Part shown: positions 6,504-14,063 of the stretch, piece after piece
How the letters are laid out: the number at the start of each line of letters is the position of its first letter
Position numbering within the stretch: the stretch's first letter is position 1
DNA from: Clostridia bacterium
GTDB lineage: Bacteria > Bacillota > Clostridia > UMGS1883
NCBI GenBank assembly: GCA_021202495.1
Contig: JAJQCX010000014.1
Span: forward strand, 1 to 16,675
Direction of reading: 5' to 3'
DNA: 16,675 bases
Translations under genes and position numbers: made by a program
The notes under the pieces: generated by a model
The model's input: only the letters and a program-made list of their open reading frames with translations
Database searches by the model: none
Told to the model about the DNA's origin: nothing

Positions 6504-7201
6504 AGATAAAAATTGCCGGCGTTGTCTTTGACGTGAAGCACATATATCCGTATGCCGAAAGGGCGGCAAAGGACTACTTCACAGACGAAATTGCCGACTT
6601 CGCAATTGAGATAACAAAAGAGCAGATAGCGAGAGCGGGAGAAAAATCGAAAGATTTTTCCCCCGCATATAATGAATGGCTTGAAATTCATCGTCAGATT
6701 TGCCGCTATTTTGAAGAGCGCGACGGCATTATGATGCATGGGGCGGTCATTTCCTACAACGGCGCGGCGTATATGTTTACGGCTCCGTCGGGTACCGGCA
6801 AAACGACGCATGTTATGCAGTGGAAAAAGCTCTGCGGCGACAGGGTGGAAATTATCAACGGTGACAAGCCGATAATTCGTTTTATGGACGGGGAATATTT
6901 TGTCTACGGCACGCCTTGGTGCGGTAAGGAGCGGTTTAATATAAATACGCGTATGAAGCTTTGCGGCATTGCTCTTCTTTCGCGCGCCGAGGAAAACAGG
7001 ATTGAGAGGGTTGACCCTGCCGAATATTTAAATCGGCTTATCAGTCAGATTTATTTTCACAAAACCCCCGAATGTGTGTCAAATACGCTTGATTTTGCGG
7101 ATAAAATGCTTAAATCCGTTCCGGTTTATTCGCTTCAATGCAATATCGGTGTTGAGGCAGCGGAGGTTGCACGCCGTGCAATGACGGAACATTCGAATTG
7201 A
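6500..7201 (+). CDS. HPr kinase/phosphorylase-like P-loop kinase family protein
   Basis: This 233-residue cytosolic protein resembles the C-terminal catalytic domain of HprK (PEPCK-like fold), in the short clostridial family often annotated as HPr serine kinase-like. Visible motifs are His80 in MMHGAV, a Walker A motif SGTGKTT at 97-103, NGDKP at 120-124 and GTPWCGK at 137-143. The N-terminal HprK domain is absent. The start is TTG 6500, overlapping the SLH gene stop by four bases; GAGG lies about 12 bases upstream, so initiation may depend on coupling. HprK-like homologs phosphorylate serine in proteins or in peptide precursors. The true substrate is unknown, and no radical-SAM or PqqD partner is present here. 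Confidence 0.75.
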   Translation: MKIKIAGVVFDVKHIYPYAERAAKDYFTDEIADFAIEITKEQIARAGEKSKDFSPAYNEWLEIHRQICRYFEERDGIMMHGAVISYNGAAYMFTAPSGTGKTTHVMQWKKLCGDRVEIINGDKPIIRFMDGEYFVYGTPWCGKERFNINTRMKLCGIALLSRAEENRIERVDPAEYLNRLISQIYFHKTPECVSNTLDFADKMLKSVPVYSLQCNIGVEAAEVARRAMTEHSN

Positions 7202-7204
7202 CTC

Positions 7205-7229
7205 TTCGGCGGCTTGCCGCCGAAATATT
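7205..7229 (+). terminator. Hairpin after the kinase gene
   Basis: TTCGGCGG (7205-7212) pairs with CCGCCGAA (7217-7224) around a CTTG loop, followed by ATATTTAT. It probably terminates the SLH-kinase operon, although the T tract is weak, and it may instead separate the mRNA from the tRNA that begins nine bases later. Confidence 0.55.
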
Positions 7230-7232
7230 TAT

Positions 7233-7309
7233 GCGCCTGTAGCTCAGCGGATAGAGCACCGGCCTCCGACGCCGGGTTGTCGTAGGTTCAATTCCTATCA
7301 GGCGCACCA
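7233..7309 (+). tRNA. tRNA-Arg (anticodon CCG)
   Basis: A 77-base cloverleaf with encoded CCA. The acceptor stem is GCGCCTG (7233-7239) with CAGGCGC (7299-7305), discriminator A and CCA at 7307-7309. The anticodon stem CCGGC/GCCGG encloses loop CTCCGAC, giving anticodon CCG at 7266-7268, which reads the arginine codon CGG. The T arm contains GTTCAATTC. No separate promoter is obvious. Confidence 0.96.
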
Positions 7310-7350
7310 AAAAGGCGGCATATCTCAAAAGGATATGCCGCCCGTTTTTT
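7309..7350. terminator. Bidirectional terminator between tRNA-Arg and the aldo/keto reductase
   Basis: An 11-bp stem, GGCGGCATATC (7314-7324) with GATATGCCGCC (7332-7342), is followed by T6 on the plus strand (7345-7350) and preceded by A5 (7309-7313), which gives a T run on the minus strand. It serves both convergent transcripts; the reductase stop codon lies in the T6 tract. Confidence 0.88.
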
Positions 7351-8464
7351 ATCTGTAAATTTCCGCTCGCTTTAGTTCTTCTCTTATTGATATGTGCTGC
7401 GGACAGACGGCTTCGCATTTGCCGCATTTTATGCATTCCTCGGCAAGGTTTTTCTTGCGGTCTTTGACACGCCAACGCTCGGTGTTTTGGGCGCTGTTTT
7501 TGTTTTCGTATGTTATGTAGTCATTCACCGCGGCAAACGTTCCCGAGATGCCTATATCCTTGGGACAGACTTTTGCGCAGTAGTCGCACGAGGTGCAGGG
7601 GATGAGGGAAACCTCTTCAAACGCAATGCGCGCTTTGTCAAGCGTTTCGCGCTCCTTATCCGAAAGGGCGGTGAAGTCCTTCATATAGGAGATGTTGTCC
7701 TCCATTTGCGCCATTGTGCTCATGCCGGAGAGAACGGTTATCACGCCGTCGAGGCTTGCGGCAAAACGTATCGCCCACGATGCCGCCGAGCTTTCGGGTT
7801 CGGCGTTTTTCAAAATTTCAGCAACTCTTTCGGGCGGGTTTGCGAGCATACCGCCCTTTACGGGCTCCATGATTATCACGGATTTTCCGTGTTTGCGCGC
7901 GACCTCGTAGCATTTGCGCGACTGAACGGATTCGCTTTCCCAATCGGCGTAATTTATCTGAAGCTGCACAAATTCGGTTTCGGGGTGCTTGGTCAAAATT
8001 TCATCAAGTTCCGACGCGGTTGAATGGAACGAAAAGCCGATGTGCTTTATGCGTCCGGCTGCCTTTTGCTCCGAAACAAAGCTCCACATGTCGTATTTTT
8101 CAAAGACGCGCGTTCTGTCGCCGCCGAGGTTGTGCAGAAGATAAAAATCAAAATAGCCCGCGCCGGTTCTTTCGAGCGACGTTTCAAACTGCTTTATTGC
8201 GTCCTCACGGGTGGGGCACTCCGTCCACGCCGCGTTTTTTGTCGCAAGCTGAAAGCTATCGCGCGGGTAGCGCTCAACAAGCGCCTTGCGCGTCGCCTCC
8301 TCGCTGCCCGTGTAGACCCATGCGGTGTCAAAATAGGTAAATCCCGCAGCCATGAAGGCGTCAACCATCGCCTTTATCTGCTCCATGTCAAACTCGTCGC
8401 CGTTTTTCGGAAGCCTCATCATTCCGAAACCTAAGTTTTTGATTTCTTCTCCCAAATAGCTCAT
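7349..8464 (-). CDS. Aldo/keto reductase with C-terminal double 4Fe-4S domain
   Basis: This 371-residue cytosolic oxidoreductase has an N-terminal TIM-barrel aldo/keto reductase domain (about 5-270) with the catalytic tetrad visible as Asp46 (FDTAW), Tyr51, Lys76 (ATKNA) and His111 (LLHNL). The C-terminal ferredoxin-like domain has two cysteine sets, Cys290/293/296/300 and Cys344/347/350/354, each followed by Pro. This iron-sulfur architecture is common in anaerobes, where electrons probably pass between ferredoxin-type carriers and the barrel active site; the carbonyl substrate is unknown. ATG at 8462-8464 overlaps the larC stop (ATGA) and has GGAGG eight bases upstream. It is the distal gene of the larC operon and ends in the shared bidirectional terminator. 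Confidence 0.93.
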   Translation of the reverse strand: MSYLGEEIKNLGFGMMRLPKNGDEFDMEQIKAMVDAFMAAGFTYFDTAWVYTGSEEATRKALVERYPRDSFQLATKNAAWTECPTREDAIKQFETSLERTGAGYFDFYLLHNLGGDRTRVFEKYDMWSFVSEQKAAGRIKHIGFSFHSTASELDEILTKHPETEFVQLQINYADWESESVQSRKCYEVARKHGKSVIIMEPVKGGMLANPPERVAEILKNAEPESSAASWAIRFAASLDGVITVLSGMSTMAQMEDNISYMKDFTALSDKERETLDKARIAFEEVSLIPCTSCDYCAKVCPKDIGISGTFAAVNDYITYENKNSAQNTERWRVKDRKKNLAEECIKCGKCEAVCPQHISIREELKRAEIYR

Positions 8465-9684
8465 ATTTCATTCCTCCGTATTTCGTTATAAATAGCCTCC
8501 CGCGCTTCTCTGAGCGAGAGATTTTGTTCGAGTGCGATTTTTGCGGCGTCGTCATATTCGGCTTTCATTCTTTTTTCGCCGTACCCTTCGGAATATTTTA
8601 TGCGCACTTTTCCGAACGATGTATCGGCTTCTTCGATGCGCCTTTGCAGAACGTATCTCTCACAGGGCTGCACGCGCACGCCGATAGTTGAGGTGTGCTT
8701 AAAAATGCAGCGTATTATTTTTTCCTTGTCCTCCTCGCGGACAATGCACGTTAAGAGAGTGCCGATGCGGTTCTTTTTCATGCCGACGGGAGTGGTGAAA
8801 ACTTCGGGCGCACCTGCCTCGAAAAGGCGTTCTGAGGCAAAGGCAATTTCTTCCGCCGTCATGTCGTCCACGTTGCAGCTTATTTCGCAAACAGTTTCGC
8901 GCTTGCCCTCTTCCTCACCCAAGAAGGCTCTCACGCAGTTCGCCTTTTCAAAATCCTTCGTCCCCATGCCGCGCCCGGAGGCTGTGATTTTCATTTGCGG
9001 CATTGTGCAAAATTCATCGGCAAAATATTTCAGCAGCGCCGCGCCGGTAGGCGTGCAGAGCTCGCCTTCAATGTCGCCGGCATATATCGGAACGCCGCGC
9101 AGAATGTGCTCGGTTGCGGGAGCGGGTACCGGCAAAATGCCGTGCGCACATTGCACCTCGCCGTAGCCGACGCATATCGGAGACGCGCAAATTCTGTCGG
9201 GCTTGAGCTCGTCTATCAGCGTGCAGACGCCTGCAATGTCCGCCACGGCGTCAAGCGTGCCGACCTCGTGAAAATGAATTTGGCTGACGTCGCACCCGTG
9301 CGCCGCGCTCTCCGCTTCGGCGATGAGATTGTAGACTGACAAAATGTCCGTCCGCACCTTGTCGGGCACGTTTAAGTGCGATACAATATGCTCGATTTCG
9401 TTCATTCCCGTGTGGTGGTGATGATGGTGATGCTCGTGTTCGTGGTGATGGTCGTGGTGATGTTCGTGCCCCGCGCTCTCCTCGCCGTAATCGGTCAAAA
9501 CGCGCACATGCAGCCCTCTTATGCCGCATTTTTCCGCGTTTTCCAAAACATATTCGACTTTGGGCACTCCGAGCGCGTTAAGCTTTACAATCTCCTCCGC
9601 CGGGTTTTCAAAAAGCCCTAAGAGCGACGCAAGCAGCATGTCGCCCGCCGCGCCCATGTTGCATTCCAAATAAAGCGTTTTCAA
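8461..9684 (-). CDS. larC: Nickel pincer cofactor biosynthesis protein LarC
   Basis: This 407-residue protein is LarC, the CTP-dependent nickel insertase that completes the nickel-pincer nucleotide cofactor of lactate racemase and related LarA enzymes. The N-terminus LYLECNMGAAGDM and the IHFHEVGTLDAVADI block (about 137-151) are characteristic. A His-rich segment at residues 73-91 has 15 His among 19 residues and probably binds nickel. The gene is one continuous frame, unlike the larC1/larC2 arrangement with programmed frameshift known from Lactiplantibacillus. The start is TTG 9684 with GGGAGG eight bases upstream. No larA, larB or larE lies in the window, so the other steps must be encoded elsewhere. 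It overlaps the downstream reductase by four bases. Confidence 0.95.
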   Translation of the reverse strand: MKTLYLECNMGAAGDMLLASLLGLFENPAEEIVKLNALGVPKVEYVLENAEKCGIRGLHVRVLTDYGEESAGHEHHHDHHHEHEHHHHHHHTGMNEIEHIVSHLNVPDKVRTDILSVYNLIAEAESAAHGCDVSQIHFHEVGTLDAVADIAGVCTLIDELKPDRICASPICVGYGEVQCAHGILPVPAPATEHILRGVPIYAGDIEGELCTPTGAALLKYFADEFCTMPQMKITASGRGMGTKDFEKANCVRAFLGEEEGKRETVCEISCNVDDMTAEEIAFASERLFEAGAPEVFTTPVGMKKNRIGTLLTCIVREEDKEKIIRCIFKHTSTIGVRVQPCERYVLQRRIEEADTSFGKVRIKYSEGYGEKRMKAEYDDAAKIALEQNLSLREAREAIYNEIRRNEI

Positions 9685-9715
9685 TGTTTGATCCTCCCCG
9701 AGTATTTATATGATT

Positions 9716-9744
9716 ATTATACACAAAATTTAACCACCAATCAA
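9716..9744 (-). promoter_or_regulatory. Sigma-A promoter of the larC operon
   Basis: Read on the minus strand, TTGATT (9739-9744) and TATAAT (9716-9721) are separated by 17 bp. It lies between the end of mcrC and the larC start, so larC is not dependent on the mcrBC transcript. Confidence 0.85.
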
Positions 9745-9753
9745 GCGGGTTTA

Positions 9754-10056
9754 TTAAAGCTTTTTTGTTATGCCGAAAAAGTCAGCGGCGATGGAGTTGA
9801 GCTGTTCGGCTATGATGGAAAATTCGCAGTTGAGATTCAAAGTTTTTACGTCAATTCTGTTGCCGCTCATCTGATATGTGTGATTTGGCTGTATTACCTC
9901 GTCGGTTTGGGCATAGAGCAGCATGCCCGAAACCTTTTTTGCGGAAATTGCCGCTTCATTTTTTACATAGGCAAAGATTTGATATAAATTGTGAGAGTGC
10001 ATTGTTTTTTTTATCAAATTGCATCTGCATTGTGTGGGAATAATATTTCGCATCAA
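9754..10056 (-). pseudogene. mcrC: C-terminal part of McrC, out of frame with its N-terminal part
   Basis: From about base 10004 down to 9754 this frame continues the McrC protein: HNLYQIFAYV, then KVSGMLLYA and a LNLNCEFSIIAEQL-like end, all typical of McrC C-termini. It lies +1 relative to the upstream part, and the junction is a run of eight A on the coding strand (10005-10012). With seven A the two parts would join as DKKTMHSHNLYQ and give about 352 residues, the usual McrC length. The portion of this frame upstream of the junction is not homologous. The break could be a true mutation, a sequence error, or compensated by slippage on the A tract. Confidence 0.8.
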
Positions 10057-10813
10057 TAATCAAAATCTTATCTTTATACGAAAGCATGACGTCGCTTTGC
10101 ATTTGCGGCAGAGCGTCGTCAAAACCGTCGTCCAATGCCCATGGTATGCACGATGCGGTGACGCTCAGCTGCGGAAATTCTTGCCGGTAATATTCAAAAA
10201 TAAATCTTTCGTAAAGCTTATGCATTCTTTGATCGTCCACAAAATTATTGAGGCGTATTTTGCCCTCTTCGGTCGTTTGAATCATGCCGTCCATGACAAG
10301 GCGGCAGATTGCGATGAGCAGCCGATATGTGTGATTATTGCGGTGAAAGCGTATTTTGTTCCATGCGATACAAATCGGCTCTATTTTGTCTACATTTGAG
10401 AAATACAGCATTTCTTTTTTCAGTGCGCTCTTGTATTCGCTTTTGACATTTTCATCCTTAATTAAAAGCTGCGCTGTTGCTTTTAAGACTTGATTAAAGA
10501 GGTTGTTTTCCGAAAGTTCGTCATATTCGCACGTCAAAACCTGTCTGCGAGCCATTTTATGTTTTATCGTGCCGGACATATCAATTTTGCCGCGGGCGAG
10601 AGGAAGGTCGTTTTTGACGCAAATGTATTCTCTATATAATCCCTGCTTTAAGACAAGCCCTATGCCGCGGCTTAAGATTGCCGCGAACAAATTTTGCGCG
10701 TTGTCAAATTCCTCGACGGCGACGCTCTCAAAGCTTGACTGCTTTAACGCCCGAAAGGCGTAGGAGAGCATATAATATATATTTTTAATCAGAATGTTCT
10801 TATCGGATGTCAT
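9956..10813 (-). CDS. mcrC: McrC, nuclease subunit of the McrBC restriction system (frameshifted near the C-terminus)
   Basis: As written, the frame gives 285 residues, of which the first 269 or so are McrC and the last 16 are out-of-frame sequence after the A8 tract. McrC partners the McrB GTPase to cleave DNA carrying modified cytosines. The N-terminal DUF-like region (NILIKNIYYMLSYAF) and the PD-(D/E)XK nuclease core are visible: Asp241 in QSDVML and Asp254-Ala-Lys256 in IIDAKYY, the same spacing as the catalytic Asp244/Asp257/Lys259 I recall from E. coli McrC. The catalytic residues precede the break, but the C-terminal YQIFAYV region that belongs to the nuclease fold is lost. ATG 10813 has AGAGG seven bases upstream and overlaps mcrB by 14 bases. 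Confidence 0.88.
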   Translation of the reverse strand: MTSDKNILIKNIYYMLSYAFRALKQSSFESVAVEEFDNAQNLFAAILSRGIGLVLKQGLYREYICVKNDLPLARGKIDMSGTIKHKMARRQVLTCEYDELSENNLFNQVLKATAQLLIKDENVKSEYKSALKKEMLYFSNVDKIEPICIAWNKIRFHRNNHTYRLLIAICRLVMDGMIQTTEEGKIRLNNFVDDQRMHKLYERFIFEYYRQEFPQLSVTASCIPWALDDGFDDALPQMQSDVMLSYKDKILIIDAKYYSHTMQMQFDKKNNALSQFISNLCLCKK

Positions 10814-12410
10814 CGGAATACCTCTTTAAAGCGTTGCACCATTTTTGCAGGCTTGCGGCATTGTCAAACCAGTATTCCTCAAGCGTGGGCAGAATGTCGC
10901 ACTTGACAACGGCGCGTATTTTTGCTTCGGTACATTCTTCCCAATTGCAAAAATAGCTGTGCCCTATGCAAAAGCCCTTGCCGAGCGCATCGTCTTTTGT
11001 AATGTCAAGGTTCAAATTCACAATTTCTTTGATGAGGCTGTCAAAAGTCGGATTGTTTAAGCTTTTTTGATAGAGTTGAAATCCGTCCGATTCAAAGGCG
11101 GGCTCCATTTCAACAAAGCCGAAACGACGGCGCAGAGCGTAATCAATCATTGCAAGGCTTCTGTCGGCGGTGTTCATCATGCCGATAATATAGAGGTTTT
11201 TCGGCACGGAAAAGGGCTTATCACTGTAGGCGAGCGTCATTTCTGTGCCGCGGTAGTCTTTTTCAATCAGCATGAGCAGTTCGCCGAAAATTTTGCTTAT
11301 ATTTCCGCGGTTAATTTCGTCGATTATGAAAAAGAAGTCACGGTCAGGTTCCTTCGCCGCCAGATTGCAGAATTTATAAAACGCGCCTTCCTTTAACGCA
11401 AAGCCGTTTTCGGAGGGCTTGTAGCCCATGATGAAATCCTCATACGAATAATTTTGATGAAATTGTACGAATTTAATTCTGCTCTCGTCTTTTTCACCCA
11501 TTATGGCATATGCCAAGCGTTTTGCCGCAAATGTTTTGCCAACGCCCGGCGCGCCTTTGAGAATGAGGTTTTTCTTATCGTGCAGAACCGCAGTCATTAG
11601 GTCATACTGTTCCTCAGAAATAAATACTTCATTGAGAAAGTCTGCTTTGTCGTATTTTTCGATTTTTTCTTCCTCGGCGAGGGGGATTTCGACGGGCTTG
11701 TGCGCATCGTCTTCGTTGCCGTCAGTCTTTCGGAGAGCGGGATAAAATATGTAAAATGCAACATCAACCGTAAGCGTTTTATATTCGGGGTCTTTGTGGC
11801 AGTCATCTGTCAGGCGTAAATGGAGAAGGTCTGTCAGATCTTTATCGGTGCGGAGATAGGCACATATTTCATCATAAAGGGCATAGCAGTTTTTGATATT
11901 GCCCCTTTTAATTTGATACTCGCTTTCAAGAAACTTTGCGGCATCTTTAGCCACGCTGTATTTATAGATATAATATTTATTGGGATTTATAAGCCACAAA
12001 TATGTGCTGATGGCGTTTACATCTTGATAATGATGATAATTCTGTCCATCGGTATTGACGTATTTTGCGAGCAGTTCATCGGATTTCTCTTTAAATTCAA
12101 TTATCCGCTCCGCAACATCGCGGCTTTCGTCGGTGAGGTGTTTAAACATGGTGCGGACTTCCTCGGGCGCATCTTTCGCAAAACCTTTAATCATTTTTGC
12201 CGGATATCGTTTATCCCCTGCCAACAAAAACGAAGTATCTGCCAAAGATTTTTCAAGCATATCCGCAAAATCCACTGCGTCAGGCTTCCAATTATCTTGA
12301 AACGTCTTAAGCGCAACCCATTTAAATTTTTCATATTGTTCCCACAGTGGTGACGCTAAGAATTTTTTGTACTCGACCAGTATTTCTTTTAAACGATTTT
12401 CGTTAATCAT
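10800..12410 (-). CDS. mcrB: McrB, AAA+ GTPase subunit of the McrBC restriction system
   Basis: This 536-residue protein has a variable N-terminal domain (about 1-250), which in this family reads the modified DNA, and a C-terminal AAA+ domain. Motifs are Walker A GAPGVGKT (286-293), Walker B FIIDEIN (361-367), the McrB-specific MNTADRS (412-418), which replaces the usual NKxD guanine motif, and ALRRRF (425-430). McrB hexamers use GTP to translocate DNA and activate McrC. ATG 12410 follows GGAGG by eight bases. The N-terminal domain is not one I recognise as the E. coli DUF3578 type, so the recognised modification or sequence is unknown. Local base composition seems richer in A and T than in larC or the MATE gene, consistent with a mobile defence operon. 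Confidence 0.93.
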   Translation of the reverse strand: MINENRLKEILVEYKKFLASPLWEQYEKFKWVALKTFQDNWKPDAVDFADMLEKSLADTSFLLAGDKRYPAKMIKGFAKDAPEEVRTMFKHLTDESRDVAERIIEFKEKSDELLAKYVNTDGQNYHHYQDVNAISTYLWLINPNKYYIYKYSVAKDAAKFLESEYQIKRGNIKNCYALYDEICAYLRTDKDLTDLLHLRLTDDCHKDPEYKTLTVDVAFYIFYPALRKTDGNEDDAHKPVEIPLAEEEKIEKYDKADFLNEVFISEEQYDLMTAVLHDKKNLILKGAPGVGKTFAAKRLAYAIMGEKDESRIKFVQFHQNYSYEDFIMGYKPSENGFALKEGAFYKFCNLAAKEPDRDFFFIIDEINRGNISKIFGELLMLIEKDYRGTEMTLAYSDKPFSVPKNLYIIGMMNTADRSLAMIDYALRRRFGFVEMEPAFESDGFQLYQKSLNNPTFDSLIKEIVNLNLDITKDDALGKGFCIGHSYFCNWEECTEAKIRAVVKCDILPTLEEYWFDNAASLQKWCNALKRYSDDIR

Positions 12411-12457
12411 ATCATTTTCCTCCTTGTGCCGATGTGATTTATCGGGCTGTTTTTTAC

Positions 12458-12486
12458 ATTATACACGAATTTCCCCTGACAATCAA
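12458..12486 (-). promoter_or_regulatory. Sigma-A promoter of mcrBC
   Basis: On the minus strand, TTGATT (12481-12486) and TATAAT (12458-12463) are separated by 17 bp. The same hexamers and spacing occur at the larC promoter. Confidence 0.85.
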
Positions 12487-12498
12487 CAAAATAGGAGC

Positions 12499-12523
12499 AA
12501 AAAAACGCCGCTAGAGGGCGGCG
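12499..12523 (-). terminator. Intrinsic terminator of the MATE gene
   Basis: On the minus strand CGCCGC pairs with GCGGCG (12518-12523 and 12506-12511) around a 6-base loop and is followed by T7 (12499-12505). It stops MATE transcription just before the mcrBC promoter. Confidence 0.85.
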
Positions 12524-12531
12524 GGGATAAA

Positions 12532-13860
12532 TCAATATCCGTATTTTTTCTTATTGGCGATTAGGCAGATTATGCTTACGACGAGCGACGGGGCTTCGGC
12601 GGCGAGGACGGAGAGCCAGATGCCGTTTAAGCCGAAGAAGGCGGGAATTATCAAAATTGCGGCGAGCTGGAAGACGAATGTGCGCAAAAACGAGATAAGC
12701 GCGGAGACGGCGCCGTTATTTAAGGCGGTGAAAAATGAGGAGGTGAAAATGTTAATGCCGCTCAAAAGATACGACAGCATAAAAAGTCTGATGGCGGTCG
12801 TCGTAAGCTGCATGAGATTTTCATCGTAGCTGACGAAAATCGTCGCCAATAGCGGCGCGGAAAGCTCGGCGAGAAGCGTCATCACGACGGAGATTATCGC
12901 AATCAGCGTGAGGCTCTTTCGCAGAAGAACGTGAAGCTCCTCCTTGTGGCGCGCGCCGTAGTGGTAGCTCACGATGGGCGCGGAGCCGACGGCGTAGCCC
13001 TGATACGTGCCGACGAAAAGAAAGCCCGCGTACATGATTATCCCGTAGGCGACGACGCCGTTTGAACCCGCGAATTTCATCAATTGGAGGTTGTAGAGCA
13101 TATTGACGATGCTCATCGATAAATTCGACACCATTTCAGACGAGCCGTTTGCGCACGAGGACAAAATCGCGCGCAGGTCAAATTTCGCTTTGACGAGCCG
13201 AATGGGGGCGCTTTTGGCGCAAATGAAATATATGAGCGGAATGACGGCGCCGACAAGCCGGCTTAACGCGGTTGCCAAAGCCGCGCCGACAACGCCGCCT
13301 TGAAGAGCGTAGACGAAAAGAAAATCGAGCACCATGTTTGTGACGCCTGCCGCGACAGAGACGCCGAGACCAAGCTGCGGCTTTTCGGCGACGACGAGAA
13401 AGCTTTGAAACGCCGTTTGCAGCAAAAAAGTTGGTATTGCGATGAGCAAAATTGAGCCGTAGATAATGCACGGGGCGAGCATTTCCTCGTCTGCGCCGAG
13501 CAAAATGACGACGGGTTTTATGACGGCAAGTCCGAGCACGATGAGAACAATGCCCGCCGCGATGAGAAGATAAATGAGCATTGAAAAAATTTCGCTTGCC
13601 TTTTGGGGCTTGTTTTCGCCGAGTGTTTTCGAGACGAGCGCGCTGCCGCCGGTGCCTATCATGAAGCCGAACGTGCTCAAAACCATTATCACAGGCCAGA
13701 CGAGATTGACCGCGGCAAAGGTCGTGCTGCCGACGCAGTTTGATATGAAAAGCCCGTCCACAACGCCGTAAATTGAGGTAAAAATCATCATAATTATTGT
13801 CGGCAGCGTGAATTTTATGAGCTTTCTGTAGCCGAAATGCTCCGACAGGGCGATATTCAT
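12532..13860 (-). CDS. MATE family efflux transporter (MepA-like)
   Basis: This 442-residue membrane protein has about twelve hydrophobic segments in two halves, as usual for MATE exporters, which expel cationic organic compounds using Na+ or H+ gradients. The N-terminal IKFTLPTIIMMIFTSIYGVV and DGLFISNCVG region and the repeated half beginning near FDLRAILSSCANGSSEM (about 228-244) are typical of the MepA/DinF-like bacterial group. ATG 13860 has AAAGG about 11 bases upstream. The gene has its own consensus promoter and a structured leader with an antiterminator/terminator switch, so expression is probably induced at the RNA level. If the leader is a guanidine-IV riboswitch, guanidinium or related compounds would be the physiological cargo; that is inference. 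Confidence 0.93.
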   Translation of the reverse strand: MNIALSEHFGYRKLIKFTLPTIIMMIFTSIYGVVDGLFISNCVGSTTFAAVNLVWPVIMVLSTFGFMIGTGGSALVSKTLGENKPQKASEIFSMLIYLLIAAGIVLIVLGLAVIKPVVILLGADEEMLAPCIIYGSILLIAIPTFLLQTAFQSFLVVAEKPQLGLGVSVAAGVTNMVLDFLFVYALQGGVVGAALATALSRLVGAVIPLIYFICAKSAPIRLVKAKFDLRAILSSCANGSSEMVSNLSMSIVNMLYNLQLMKFAGSNGVVAYGIIMYAGFLFVGTYQGYAVGSAPIVSYHYGARHKEELHVLLRKSLTLIAIISVVMTLLAELSAPLLATIFVSYDENLMQLTTTAIRLFMLSYLLSGINIFTSSFFTALNNGAVSALISFLRTFVFQLAAILIIPAFFGLNGIWLSVLAAEAPSLVVSIICLIANKKKYGY

Positions 13861-13879
13861 ACAGAATCCAACCTTTCAC

Positions 13880-13914
13880 AAAAAAATAACTCGAATTTAC
13901 AATGTAAATCCGAG
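13880..13914 (-). terminator. Leader terminator upstream of the MATE gene
   Basis: On the minus strand CTCGGATTTAC pairs with GTAAATTCGAG (one G-U pair) around loop ATT, followed by TTATTTTTTT. It lies 20 bases before the MATE start codon, so it acts as a regulated attenuator and not as an operon end. Confidence 0.85.
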
Positions 13915-13983
13915 CCCACTCGGCATCTTTTCCGATTATGTGATTGGGATCACAAATCCTCCGATGTCCGATATTTAACTTTC
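13880..13983 (-). promoter_or_regulatory. Attenuator leader of the MATE gene; candidate guanidine-IV (mepA) riboswitch
   Basis: Read on the minus strand, hairpin P1 is TGTGAT-CCCA-ATCACA (13954-13939) and hairpin P2 is CCGAG-TGGG-CTCGG (13923-13910). The two loops, CCCA and TGGG, are perfect complements and could kiss. An outer helix may form between GG(A)CATC (13969-13963) and GATGCC (13927-13922). The 3' strand of P2 is also the 5' strand of a terminator stem of 11 bp with an ATT loop (13890-13914), followed by TTATTTTTTT. P2 and the terminator therefore exclude each other, which is an ON switch. Two hairpins with a loop-loop contact, a terminator and a downstream mepA-type MATE gene match what I remember of the guanidine-IV class; the nucleotide consensus was not checked. 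Confidence 0.65.
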
Positions 13984-13989
13984 CATGCG

Positions 13990-14018
13990 ATTATAGTATA
14001 TCCTTTTGGGGTTGTCAA
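13990..14018 (-). promoter_or_regulatory. Consensus sigma-A promoter of the MATE gene
   Basis: On the minus strand a perfect TTGACA (14013-14018) and a perfect TATAAT (13990-13995) are separated by 17 bp. Such a strong promoter is expected where control is exerted afterwards by the leader attenuator. Confidence 0.93.
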
Positions 14019-14063
14019 TATGTTCTTGAAAAAAGGCAACCTATAAAAGGAGCGCAGTATAAT

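Noticed and set aside
7394..8023. Plus-strand open frame opposite the aldo/keto reductase
   Set aside because: It is fully antisense to a well-supported gene with intact catalytic and cluster motifs, and shows no features of its own.
10005..10018. Classical -1 ribosomal frameshift at A AAA AAC in mcrC
   Set aside because: The -1 frame reads non-homologous residues and stops after about 14 codons; the homologous continuation is in the +1 frame.
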